DNA of 8,619 nt from Oscillospiraceae bacterium (GCA_019422905.1 JAHZCM010000084.1:1-8619), one strand, 5' to 3'; positions 1 to 5,984 are shown, numbered from the stretch's first letter. Program-made: numbers and translations. Notes: generated by a model not told the origin, from the letters alone.

Positions 1-1
1 A

Positions 2-45
2 GGCGTCGGAAAGTTTGCCATCCGGCAAACCTTTCCGCGAACGCC
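2..45. other. Long imperfect hairpin at window edge
   Basis: Three stem blocks nest around a 4-base loop (ATCC, 20-23). TTTGCC (14-19) pairs with GGCAAA (24-29), CGGAAAG (7-13) pairs with CTTTCCG (31-37) past one bulged C, and GGCGT (2-6) pairs with ACGCC (41-45) past a three-base bulge. No T-run follows on the plus strand, so it is not a plus-strand terminator as seen. It could be a terminator read on the minus strand, whose tail would lie outside the window, or a dispersed palindromic repeat. The structure is seen directly; its role is unknown. Confidence 0.5.
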
Positions 46-118
46 GTGAGGTTATTATACCACACCGCACACCATAAAGAAACCTCTCAAAAAAATTTTC
101 CGAGGCCAAAATTCCATC

Positions 119-148
119 TTGACAAAGTTTATATTTTTGTATTATAAT
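119..148 (+). promoter_or_regulatory. Sigma-A promoter of the MarR-ABC operon
   Basis: A perfect TTGACA -35 box (119-124) and a perfect TATAAT -10 box (143-148) are separated by 18 bases in an AT-rich stretch. Transcription would start near 155, about 90 bases before the MarR start codon. It is the only strong promoter seen upstream of the three overlapping genes, so it probably drives all of them. Its near-consensus form suggests that control comes mainly from repression. Confidence 0.88.
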
Positions 149-160
149 ATGTGCCAAGGT

Positions 161-184
161 GAACAATTAAGCGCATAATTGTTC
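161..184. promoter_or_regulatory. Palindromic operator, probable MarR binding site
   Basis: GAACAATTA (161-169) and TAATTGTTC (176-184) are perfect 9-base inverted repeats around a 6-base spacer (AGCGCA). The site begins about 13 bases after the -10 box, so a bound dimer would block promoter clearance. MarR proteins are dimers that bind such AT-rich palindromes next to their own promoters, and the first gene of this operon is a MarR. That this protein binds this site is inference. The repeat could also fold as an RNA hairpin, but it lacks a T-run and is not a terminator. Confidence 0.72.
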
Positions 185-244
185 GAAGTGCGTTGATGTT
201 TATCTCATAGAAACGAATACATTATAGAAAGGGTGAGGTAATGT

Positions 245-724
245 ATGCCGAAAAAGACGGTAGGCCACGCAATGCATGCACTGCACACCGTAATGCGCCG
301 GTTCGTGGACACATATTCTCATAAGCAGGAACACGAGCAGCTCACCAGCGCCAACACATGGGTTATCCATTTTATCGCTGAGAACCGCGGCAGCCCGGTT
401 TATCTGCGCGATATAGAACGGCACTTCGGCATTACACGGTCCACGGCCTCTAAGGTTGTGGATTTACTCGTGCGCAAGGGTCTTGTGGAGCGCCACATCG
501 GCGAAACGGATTCGCGGCTGCGCCGCCTGACGCTTACGCCGCAGTCCGAAGCGCTGCTCCAGACCATCCGGGAGGATCAGGAGATGCTGGAAAGCGTGCT
601 GACGCGCGGCTTTACCGCCAATGAGGTCAATACGCTGCTCTCCTATTTTGCGCGGATGCAGGAAAATATCAACATCGCCATATTGGAAAAGCAAAAGGCG
701 GAAAAGGAGGAACACGCTTGGTAA
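245..724 (+). CDS. MarR-family transcriptional regulator
   Basis: This 159-residue protein has the size and layout of the MarR family, dimeric winged-helix regulators often released from DNA by small toxic compounds. A helical N-terminus (about 5-48) leads to the winged helix (about 50-100). The recognition segment is near TRSTASKVVDLL (64-75) and the wing carries DSRLRR (89-94), matching the family's conserved D-x-R-x-R pattern. The C-terminus (about 100-155) is helical and suits dimerisation. The start at 245 is chosen for its length match and the purine-rich GAGG at 235-238, six bases upstream. An ATG at 241 is in another frame and gives only a short peptide. It is the first gene of an operon with two ABC exporter genes and sits behind a palindrome, so it most likely autoregulates the operon. 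Its ligand cannot be told from sequence. Confidence 0.93.
   Translation: MPKKTVGHAMHALHTVMRRFVDTYSHKQEHEQLTSANTWVIHFIAENRGSPVYLRDIERHFGITRSTASKVVDLLVRKGLVERHIGETDSRLRRLTLTPQSEALLQTIREDQEMLESVLTRGFTANEVNTLLSYFARMQENINIAILEKQKAEKEEHAW
705..710 (+). promoter_or_regulatory. Ribosome binding site setting a TTG start
   Basis: AGGAGG lies inside the end of the MarR gene, seven bases before TTG at 718. No ATG or GTG in the ABC frame is equally well placed; the next ATG (733) is too far from this site. It therefore supports the TTG start and the 7-base overlap with the MarR stop, an arrangement typical of translational coupling. Confidence 0.8.
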
Positions 725-2478
725 AGAAGCTGATGCGGAGTATCCGCGAACAAAAGAACAATTCCATTCTCGCTATGGTTACCATCAGCGGCGAGGTCGT
801 CTTTGAAGTCGTCATTCCCCTGCTGATGGCAAATCTCATAGACTTCGGCATCGATGCCGGCAACATGAATTATGTGCTCAAAATGGGGGTCGTGCTGCTG
901 CTTGCAGCGGCGGGACAGCTTTTCTGCGGCGTAATTTCCGGTAAATTTGCCGCGGAGGCCTCGAGCGGCTTCGCGCGGAATCTGCGCCACGATATGTTCT
1001 ACAAGGTGCAGACCTTTTCATTCTCAAACATCGATAAATTCTCCACTGCAAGTATCGTCACACGCCTGACGACCGATGTGACGAACCTGCAGAATACCTA
1101 CCAGATGATCATCCGCATGGCCGTTCGCAGCCCGCTGATGGCCATTTTTTCACTGATCGCCGCTTTTTCCATCGACGCACAGCTCTCCTGGATTTTTCTC
1201 GCGATTATCCCGGTGCTCTGCGGCGGCCTGTACCTGATTATGACGAAAACGCATCCGATTTTCCAGCGTGTTTTCAAAACATATGATAAGCTCAACGGCG
1301 TTGTGCAGGAAAATCTGCACGGCATCCGCGTCGTCAAGTCATTCGTCCGCGAGGACCACGAGGAAGAGAAATTCAATACAATTTCCGAACGCATCTATAA
1401 GGACTTCCGCAAGGCCGAGCAGCAGCTCGCATGGAACGCGCCGCTGATGCAGCTCTGTATGTACGCGGCGGTCCTGCTGATTTCCTGGTTCGGCGCACGC
1501 GCAATCGTTGCCTGCGGCGGCGACGCGGCACTCGGCCTCTCCACGGGCGAGCTTTTGAGCCTGATTTCCTATGCTACGCAGATTCTGATGAGCCTGATGG
1601 GGCTTTCCATGATCTTCGTTATGCTCACCATGTCCCGCACCTCCGGTGAACGCGTCGTGGAAATTCTCGACGAGACGCCGGATATCACAACGCCGGACGA
1701 ACCGGTACATACGGTTCCCGACGGCAGCATCACCTTCGACCATGTCCAGTTCAGCTACCATAAGAACAGCGGTAAGCCCGTGCTCAGCGATATCAATCTC
1801 TCGATTCCCGCCGGCGCCACGGTCGGTATCATCGGCGGCACCGGCTCCTCAAAATCCAGCCTTGTGCAGCTGATCCCCCGCCTGTACGACGTACAGCAGG
1901 GCGCTGTAAAGGTCGGCGGCATCGATGTTCGCCGTTACGATCTGGACGCGCTGCGCGGCGAGGTCGCCATGGTGCTCCAAAAGAACGTGCTGTTTTCCGG
2001 CACGATCAAGGAAAACCTGCGCTGGGGCAATGAAAACGCGACGGACGAGGAACTGGTGCATGCATGTCAGCTGGCACAGGCCGACGATTTCATCCGCGTC
2101 TTCCCGAACGGCTACGACACCTACATCGAGCAGGGCGGCACGAACGTTTCCGGCGGCCAGAAGCAGCGCCTCTGTATTGCCCGCGCACTTCTCAAGCAGC
2201 CGAAAATCCTGATTCTCGACGACTCCACGAGCGCCGTCGACACCCGCACCGACGCCCTGATCCGGGACGCCTTTGCAAAGGAGATTCCGGACACGACGAA
2301 AATCATCATCGCACAGCGCATCGCCTCTGTGCAGGACGCCGATATGATCCTTGTTTTGGACGACGGCAGGATCACGGACTGCGGCAGGCACGAGGAGCTG
2401 CTGAAATCCAGCCCGATCTACCGCGAAGTCTACGAATCCCAAACGAAAGGAGACGACGACAATGCCCCCACGTCCTAA
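718..2478 (+). CDS. ABC exporter half-transporter, degenerate NBD subunit
   Basis: This 586-residue type I ABC exporter half has an N-terminal six-helix membrane domain (about 15-310) and a C-terminal ATPase domain (about 335-575). Walker A is GGTGSSKSS (373-381), the signature is VSGGQ (477-481) and Walker B is ILILDD (497-502). Two catalytic positions are unusual: the Glu after Walker B is Asp (502), and the switch-loop His is Gln (533, in IAQRIASV). Heterodimeric exporters such as TM287/288 and BmrCD/LmrCD pair one such degenerate subunit with a canonical one. The next gene supplies a canonical Walker B Glu and His, so this is probably the degenerate partner of an inner-membrane-type heterodimer in the cytoplasmic membrane. 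The start is TTG behind AGGAGG, overlapping the MarR gene by 7 bases. The substrate is unknown; drug or lipid export is likely from the family and the MarR context. Confidence 0.93.
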   Translation: MVKKLMRSIREQKNNSILAMVTISGEVVFEVVIPLLMANLIDFGIDAGNMNYVLKMGVVLLLAAAGQLFCGVISGKFAAEASSGFARNLRHDMFYKVQTFSFSNIDKFSTASIVTRLTTDVTNLQNTYQMIIRMAVRSPLMAIFSLIAAFSIDAQLSWIFLAIIPVLCGGLYLIMTKTHPIFQRVFKTYDKLNGVVQENLHGIRVVKSFVREDHEEEKFNTISERIYKDFRKAEQQLAWNAPLMQLCMYAAVLLISWFGARAIVACGGDAALGLSTGELLSLISYATQILMSLMGLSMIFVMLTMSRTSGERVVEILDETPDITTPDEPVHTVPDGSITFDHVQFSYHKNSGKPVLSDINLSIPAGATVGIIGGTGSSKSSLVQLIPRLYDVQQGAVKVGGIDVRRYDLDALRGEVAMVLQKNVLFSGTIKENLRWGNENATDEELVHACQLAQADDFIRVFPNGYDTYIEQGGTNVSGGQKQRLCIARALLKQPKILILDDSTSAVDTRTDALIRDAFAKEIPDTTKIIIAQRIASVQDADMILVLDDGRITDCGRHEELLKSSPIYREVYESQTKGDDDNAPTS

Positions 2479-4387
2479 CGGCCCACGCCTTTCCATGAAG
2501 GAAAGTCTCCAGCAGCTTGATAAAAAGACGCTTCTGCGCCTGCTGTCCTATATGAAGGCATACCGCGTGCAGTTGGTCCTTGTTTTTCTGTGTATTGCAC
2601 TCAGCGCGTTTGCCAGCGTCATGTCCTCCCTGTTCCTGCGCACGCTGATTGACGACTATATTGCGCCGCTGCTGCTTACGTCGGCTCCGGTTTTCACCGG
2701 GCTGCTGTTCGCCCTGTGCCAGATGGCGGTTATCTACGTCATCGGCGCCTTCGCCACTTTGCTTTACAACCGCATGATGGCGGTCGTTTCTCAGGGCACG
2801 CTGAAAACCATCCGCGATGAGATGTTCGCGCACATGCAGACGCTGCCGATCAAATATTTTGATACGCACACGCACGGCGACGTTATGAGCTATTATACGA
2901 ACGATACCGATACGCTGCGCCAGATGATTTCCCAAAGCATCCCGCAGACGCTCTCTTCCATCTTCACGGTTGTCTCCGTATTTTTCTCCATGCTGTCCCT
3001 CAGCGTTTGGCTGACCGCCTTTATCATCATATTTCTCATTCTGATGTTTAAGGTCATCGGCAAGGTAACTGCAAAGAGCGGCGGTTATTTTGTCCGCCAG
3101 CAGCAGTCTCTCGGCGCCGTCAACGGCTATATCGAAGAGATGATCAACGGCCAGAAGGTGGTCAAGGTTTTCTGCCATGAGGAAAAAGCGAAGGAATCGT
3201 TCGGCAAGAAGAACGACGAGCTCTTTCATAACGCCACGGAGGCCAATAAATTCGCCAATATTCTCGGCCCTATCATGAACGCGCTCGGCTATGCGCTGTA
3301 TGTGCTGATCGCCATTCTCGGCGGCTTTATGGCTCTCAACGGGACCCCGAACCTCTCCCTGTCCGGTATGGGCGTGATGACGCTCGGCTCCATCGCCTCC
3401 TTCCTGCAGCTTTCCAGGAGCTTTGTGCAGCCGATCAGCCAGGTTACCCAGCAGATTTCCTCCATCATCATGGCTATGGCCGGTGCTTCCCGTATTTTCT
3501 CCCTGCTCGACGAGGAGAGCGAGACGGACGAAGGCTACGTCACGCTGGTCAACGCCGAAAAGCATGGCGACACGCTTGTGGAAAGCGACAAGCGTACCGG
3601 ACTCTGGGCATGGAAGCACCCGCACGGCGACGGCAGCGTGACCTATACGGAGCTGACCGGACGCGTGGAGCTGAATGAAGTCGATTTCGGCTATGTGCCG
3701 GATAAAATCGTATTGCACGATATTTCGATCTATGCAAAGCCGGGCCAGAAAATTGCCTTTGTCGGTGCGACCGGCGCCGGCAAGACAACCATCACCAACC
3801 TCATCAACCGCTTCTACGACATCGCAGACGGCAAGATTCGCTATGACGGCATCAACATCAACAAAATTAAAAAGCCTGATCTGCGTTATTCCCTCGGCGT
3901 GGTTTTGCAGGACGTCAATCTGTTCACCGGCACCGTCATGGAGAACATCCGCTACGGCAAGCTGGATGCGACGGACGAGGAATGCATCGCGGCGGCAAAG
4001 CTCGCCAATGCGGACGGCTTTATCCGCATGCTGCCGAACGGCTACGACACGGTGCTTTCCGGAGACGGCAGCGGCCTCTCCCAAGGCCAGCGCCAGCTGA
4101 TCTCCATCGCACGCGCAGCCGTTGCCGACCCGCCGGTTATGATCCTCGATGAGGCGACTTCCTCCATCGATACCCGCACCGAATCCATCGTTCAAAGCGG
4201 TATGGACGCGCTGATGAAGGGCCGCACCGTGTTCGTCATTGCGCACCGCCTGTCCACCGTCAAAAACTCCGACGTGATTATGGTGCTCGACCATGGCCGC
4301 ATCATCGAGCGCGGCAGCCACCATGATCTGATCGAGCGCCGCGGCACTTATTATCGCCTGTATACCGGTGCATTTGAATTGGAATAA
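2462..4387 (+). CDS. ABC exporter half-transporter, catalytic NBD subunit
   Basis: This 641-residue type I ABC exporter half is the partner of the preceding gene. The membrane domain spans about 35-345. A linker of roughly 60 residues (about 355-415, rich in charged and aromatic residues) precedes the ATPase domain, a lengthening known in this subunit type. Walker A is GATGAGKTT (435-443), Walker B is VMILDE with catalytic Glu 564, and the switch His is 595 (IAHRLSTV). The signature is LSQGQ (539-543) instead of LSGGQ. This signature faces the degenerate Walker sites of the other subunit, so both defects fall in one composite ATP site and the other site is fully canonical. The ATG overlaps the end of the upstream gene by 17 bases and has AAAGGAG nine bases ahead, which implies coupled, near-equimolar synthesis. 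A later ATG (2495) lacks a good binding site. The transported compound is unknown. Confidence 0.94.
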   Translation: MPPRPNGPRLSMKESLQQLDKKTLLRLLSYMKAYRVQLVLVFLCIALSAFASVMSSLFLRTLIDDYIAPLLLTSAPVFTGLLFALCQMAVIYVIGAFATLLYNRMMAVVSQGTLKTIRDEMFAHMQTLPIKYFDTHTHGDVMSYYTNDTDTLRQMISQSIPQTLSSIFTVVSVFFSMLSLSVWLTAFIIIFLILMFKVIGKVTAKSGGYFVRQQQSLGAVNGYIEEMINGQKVVKVFCHEEKAKESFGKKNDELFHNATEANKFANILGPIMNALGYALYVLIAILGGFMALNGTPNLSLSGMGVMTLGSIASFLQLSRSFVQPISQVTQQISSIIMAMAGASRIFSLLDEESETDEGYVTLVNAEKHGDTLVESDKRTGLWAWKHPHGDGSVTYTELTGRVELNEVDFGYVPDKIVLHDISIYAKPGQKIAFVGATGAGKTTITNLINRFYDIADGKIRYDGININKIKKPDLRYSLGVVLQDVNLFTGTVMENIRYGKLDATDEECIAAAKLANADGFIRMLPNGYDTVLSGDGSGLSQGQRQLISIARAAVADPPVMILDEATSSIDTRTESIVQSGMDALMKGRTVFVIAHRLSTVKNSDVIMVLDHGRIIERGSHHDLIERRGTYYRLYTGAFELE

Positions 4388-4401
4388 TTTTTCTGCACCG
4401 C

Positions 4402-4430
4402 TTGCTTTTCTCTCCCCGGCGTGCTACAAT
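4402..4430 (+). promoter_or_regulatory. Extended -10 promoter for the BFD-like gene
   Basis: TTGCTT (4402-4407) and TACAAT (4425-4430) are spaced by 17 bases, and TG one base ahead of the -10 box (4422-4423) makes it an extended -10. Transcription would start near 4437, about 48 bases before the start codon. No terminator is visible between the ABC gene stop (4387) and this promoter, so some read-through from the exporter operon is also possible. Confidence 0.68.
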
Positions 4431-4484
4431 CAGGTACACAGACGTTCTGTTTTCGATTTAACGCGTGCAAAGGAGGATTATAGA

Positions 4485-4694
4485 ATGGCTCAAATTCTGG
4501 AACCCGGTGTGGAAATTTGCCATTGCAAGAAGGTTACGTTCGGCGACGTGGAGGATGCGCTCCACCAGCTGCACCATTTTGACGACGTGCTGGAGGCTTT
4601 CGAGGATGTGCAGAAAATCACGCACTGCTCGACCGGCTGCGGCAAATGTCACGATAAAATTCTTGATGCGATTTCCGCTATCATGATGCCTTAA
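4485..4694 (+). CDS. BFD-like [2Fe-2S]-binding small protein
   Basis: This protein has 69 residues. The start at 4485 has AGGAGG at 4471-4476, eight bases ahead; longer versions of the frame begin inside the ABC gene and lack a binding site. Cysteines occur as C12-x-C14 near the N-terminus and as C48, C52-G-K-C55 near the C-terminus. The CxC ... GCGKC pattern resembles the BFD-like [2Fe-2S] domain, named after bacterioferritin-associated ferredoxin. The gap between the pairs (37 residues) is a few residues longer than in E. coli Bfd, and C48 is extra. The middle is His- and acid-rich (HQLHHFDD, 27-34). Such stand-alone proteins may act in iron or electron transfer, but their partners are mostly unknown, and no ferritin or redox enzyme lies nearby to help. 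The gene is flanked by its own promoter and two terminators, so it is probably a single-gene unit. Confidence 0.8.
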   Translation: MAQILEPGVEICHCKKVTFGDVEDALHQLHHFDDVLEAFEDVQKITHCSTGCGKCHDKILDAISAIMMP

Positions 4695-4704
4695 AAGCAA
4701 ACCG

Positions 4705-4750
4705 AGACCCCAGAAGCGTTCCGACCGAATGCTTCCGGGGTCTTTTCTTT
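4705..4750 (+). terminator. Intrinsic terminator 1 after the BFD-like gene
   Basis: AGACCCCAGAAGC (4705-4717) pairs with GCTTCCGGGGTCT (4731-4743) with a single A/C mismatch across a 13-base loop, followed by a TTTCTTT tract. It lies 10 bases after the stop codon. Confidence 0.85.
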
Positions 4751-4755
4751 CCTCC

Positions 4756-4790
4756 GCGGCGCCCGAAAAGGGCGCCGCTTTTTCTTTTTT
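4756..4790 (+). terminator. Intrinsic terminator 2, tandem to the first
   Basis: GCGGCGCCC (4756-4764) and GGGCGCCGC (4770-4778) form a perfect 9-bp GC stem around the loop GAAAA, followed by a 12-base tract of T with one C. It is stronger than the hairpin just upstream. Together they give tight transcriptional insulation of the small gene from the region to its right. Confidence 0.93.
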
Positions 4791-4917
4791 ACCCGCCAAC
4801 AATCCTGCAAGAAAAATATTTTGAAGATTTTGTGACAGGCAAATGTAGGAAATATCGTTCAAATATTTTCCTTTATTTTTGCTGCATATTTTCCGTTTTT
4901 CACCGCATATCCAATAC

Positions 4918-4930
4918 TTTTTGTATTATA
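4918..4930 (+). promoter_or_regulatory. Possible -10 region of the surface-protein gene
   Basis: The 13 bases TTTTTGTATTATA are identical to 134-146, which cover the start of the -10 region in the MarR promoter. Here TATTAT (4924-4929) could serve as the -10 box. No recognisable -35 hexamer sits at 16-18 bases, and the TG at 4922-4923 gives at best an extended -10 with a poor hexamer. If it is a promoter it is weak or needs an activator. Confidence 0.35.
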
Positions 4931-4977
4931 GCATGCAAGAACGAAAAAGTCTGCCTTCTCGTTCAAGTTACCAAAAA

Positions 4978-4983
4978 GGAGGG
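4978..4983 (+). promoter_or_regulatory. Orphan Shine-Dalgarno-like GGAGGG
   Basis: GGAGGG is a strong ribosome-binding match but no ATG, GTG or TTG follows at a usable distance; only ATT (4990) lies six bases on. The next gene starts 79 bases downstream with its own binding site. It may be chance, a remnant of a lost start, or a regulatory element of the leader. Confidence 0.3.
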
Positions 4984-4995
4984 ATAAAAATTCCC

Positions 4996-5015
4996 GAACT
5001 GTATCCGTACAGTTC
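4996..5015 (+). promoter_or_regulatory. Perfect hairpin in the leader of the surface-protein gene
   Basis: GAACTGTA (4996-5003) and TACAGTTC (5008-5015) form a perfect 8-bp stem with a TCCG tetraloop. It ends 47 bases before the start codon and has no T-run, so it is not a terminator. As DNA it could equally be an operator palindrome. Its function is unknown. Confidence 0.5.
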
Positions 5016-5062
5016 CGCAAAAGCATACCGCAAAACCATGAACAGAAAGAGGATAAAATTAC

Positions 5063-5789
5063 ATGAAAGGGATCCGTTTCCGCAAGATTGCTGCTATACT
5101 GCTCGCTGCGCTCGTCCTATGCGCGCTGCCGGTTGCGGCCTTTGCGGAATCCAACATAAGCATATCTGCCGTTCAACCGTATGCACTCGGTACAGGCCAC
5201 AACATTTCCGTAAAAATCTATAAAGTAGTGCTGGACAGCAGCAAACCGCTTGGATATCAAACTCCCGAACTGGTGACAACAATCACTGTAACCTGTACAG
5301 ACGGAACCGGCCACAGCGGCTATAATCCCTTTGTAAAGCTAAAAGAGTTCTATCCCACCAATGTCGGAACTGGGTTGGCTGGGAATTCAATGGCTATTAC
5401 AGCGGCGGTAAAGGAAACGAAACGTTTTACAGTTGGACAAGTAGTTCTGTAAACGCTACTGCAAACGTTACGGGCAGTGAGCCTTACCCCTGCTCCAAAA
5501 ATTTCTACCTGATCTATGATCAGCCTGAACTCACGCCTACACCCACGCCCACACCTACGCCGACTACAGAGCCGACGACCGAGCCGACCGCATCGCCTCA
5601 CCAGATCCGGTAAATCCAACGGATGCGCCGTCTGCAACACCCTCTCCGAAATCTGAGCAGCCGGAAAACGACGTGCCGCAGACCGGAGATTCGGCAGATT
5701 ATTTCCCCTGGATCGCGCTTCTCTCTATTGGCGCGCTGGGCCTGGCAGCCATATGCGTCTGAGTTAAACGCTTCAAAAAGGTAAAATAA
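5063..5789 (+). pseudogene. Broken sortase-anchored (VPQTG) surface protein gene
   Basis: The start has AAGAGGA nine bases ahead and encodes a clear signal peptide: basic MKGIRFRK, a hydrophobic core and a cleavage-type AFA at about 26-28. The first frame stops at 5450-5452. From about 5368 the protein-like reading moves to a second frame (WVGWEFNGYY, then FYLIYDQPE and a Pro/Thr stalk), which stops at 5611. From 5604 a third frame reads through VPQTGD (restored residues 205-210), a membrane helix (about 214-233) and a basic tail, VKRFKKVK, but with TGA at 5760 just before that tail. One added base at each shift (between 5326 and 5368, and near 5599-5604) gives exactly 243 codons, ending at TAA 5787-5789. 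Intact members would be cut at the Thr-Gly bond by sortase and linked to the cell wall. The ectodomain (about 29-150) is not recognised. Three lesions in one gene between intact genes favour a real pseudogene over sequencing error, though errors cannot be excluded. Confidence 0.82.
5533..5598 (+). repeat. Pro/Thr/Glu stalk-coding repeat
   Basis: In the second frame of the broken surface-protein gene, alternating Thr and Pro codons (TPTPTPTPTPTTEPTTEP) form a short low-complexity stalk. Such spacers commonly hold the ectodomain of sortase-anchored proteins away from the wall. The second frameshift lies at the 3' edge of this repeat. Confidence 0.75.
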
Positions 5790-5826
5790 ACCGGAGTTCC
5801 CCTCATTTTGGGTCCACCATATAAGA

Positions 5827-5870
5827 GGAAACCGCGTGTCCGCCCGGGCACACGGCTTCCTTTTTTGTTT
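5827..5870 (+). terminator. Intrinsic terminator after the surface-protein pseudogene
   Basis: GGAA (5827-5830) pairs with TTCC (5857-5860), and an inner CCGCGTGT/ACACGG segment pairs with a bulge or mismatch around a GC-rich loop. TTTTTTGTTT follows. It lies 37 bases beyond the restored stop codon and insulates the broken gene from the spoVA operon. Confidence 0.8.
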
Positions 5871-5898
5871 TCAAAATTCGGCCTCGGACGCGCCTTTT

Positions 5899-5929
5899 GT
5901 ATGCGCTGCCCTGCATAGTTTTCATTCTA
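5899..5929 (+). promoter_or_regulatory. Sigma-G-like forespore promoter for spoVAC-spoVAD
   Basis: CATTCTA (5923-5929) fits the sigma-G -10 consensus CATWHTA, and GTATG (5899-5903) fits the -35 consensus GHATR. The gap of 19 bases is about one longer than usual. Transcription would start near 5936, about 50 bases before spoVAC. In Bacillus subtilis the spoVA operon is known to be sigma-G driven. No good sigma-A promoter was seen in this gap. Confidence 0.62.
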
Positions 5930-5984
5930 TCGGAAACAATAGCCGCAGACCATGCAGGATCTCCTGCGGAAAGGACATGAAGGA

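Larger units (their letters stand above)
4791..5062. other. AT-rich intergenic region and leader
   Basis: No coding region is convincing here. The part up to about 4917 is AT-rich and featureless apart from repeated AAATATT words. A promoter-like 13-mer lies at 4918-4930, followed by a GAAC/GTTC inverted repeat (4939-4964), an unused GGAGGG (4978-4983) and a perfect hairpin (4996-5015). The downstream gene has its own ribosome binding site (AAGAGGA, 5047-5053). A 114-codon open frame starting at 4879 crosses this stretch and the gene start, but it has no binding site at its start and an unprotein-like composition. Confidence 0.6.

Noticed and set aside
161..184. The palindrome as an intrinsic terminator or attenuator
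   Set aside because: The stem is AT-rich and no T-run follows, so transcription termination is unlikely.
241..324. An ATG at 241 as an alternative start or upstream peptide for the MarR gene
   Set aside because: It is out of frame with MarR, only two or three bases from the GAGG motif, and gives a peptide of about 27 residues with no features. It could still affect initiation, but nothing supports that.
1849..2496. A 215-codon minus-strand frame opposite the first ABC gene
   Set aside because: It lies across the conserved ATPase motifs of the real gene and shows no domain of its own.
2372..4324. A 650-codon open frame on the minus strand opposite the second ABC gene
   Set aside because: It is antisense to an unmistakable ABC exporter, has a His/Ala/Arg-rich composition typical of reverse reading of GC-biased codons, and matches no family.
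4879..5223. A 114-codon plus-strand frame across the leader and signal-peptide region
   Set aside because: There is no ribosome binding site at its start, and it overlaps a clear signal peptide in another frame; its C-terminal half is Cys/Arg-rich shadow sequence.
5533..5598. The Pro/Thr-coding repeat as a CRISPR or mobile-element repeat
   Set aside because: It is a short in-frame codon-level repeat inside a surface-protein stalk, with no spacers and no flanking inverted repeats.
5063..5789. Programmed frameshifting to explain the broken surface gene
   Set aside because: No slippery heptamer or stop-proximal stimulator was seen at either shift, and two shifts plus a later TGA would all be needed. 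Mutation or sequence error is simpler.
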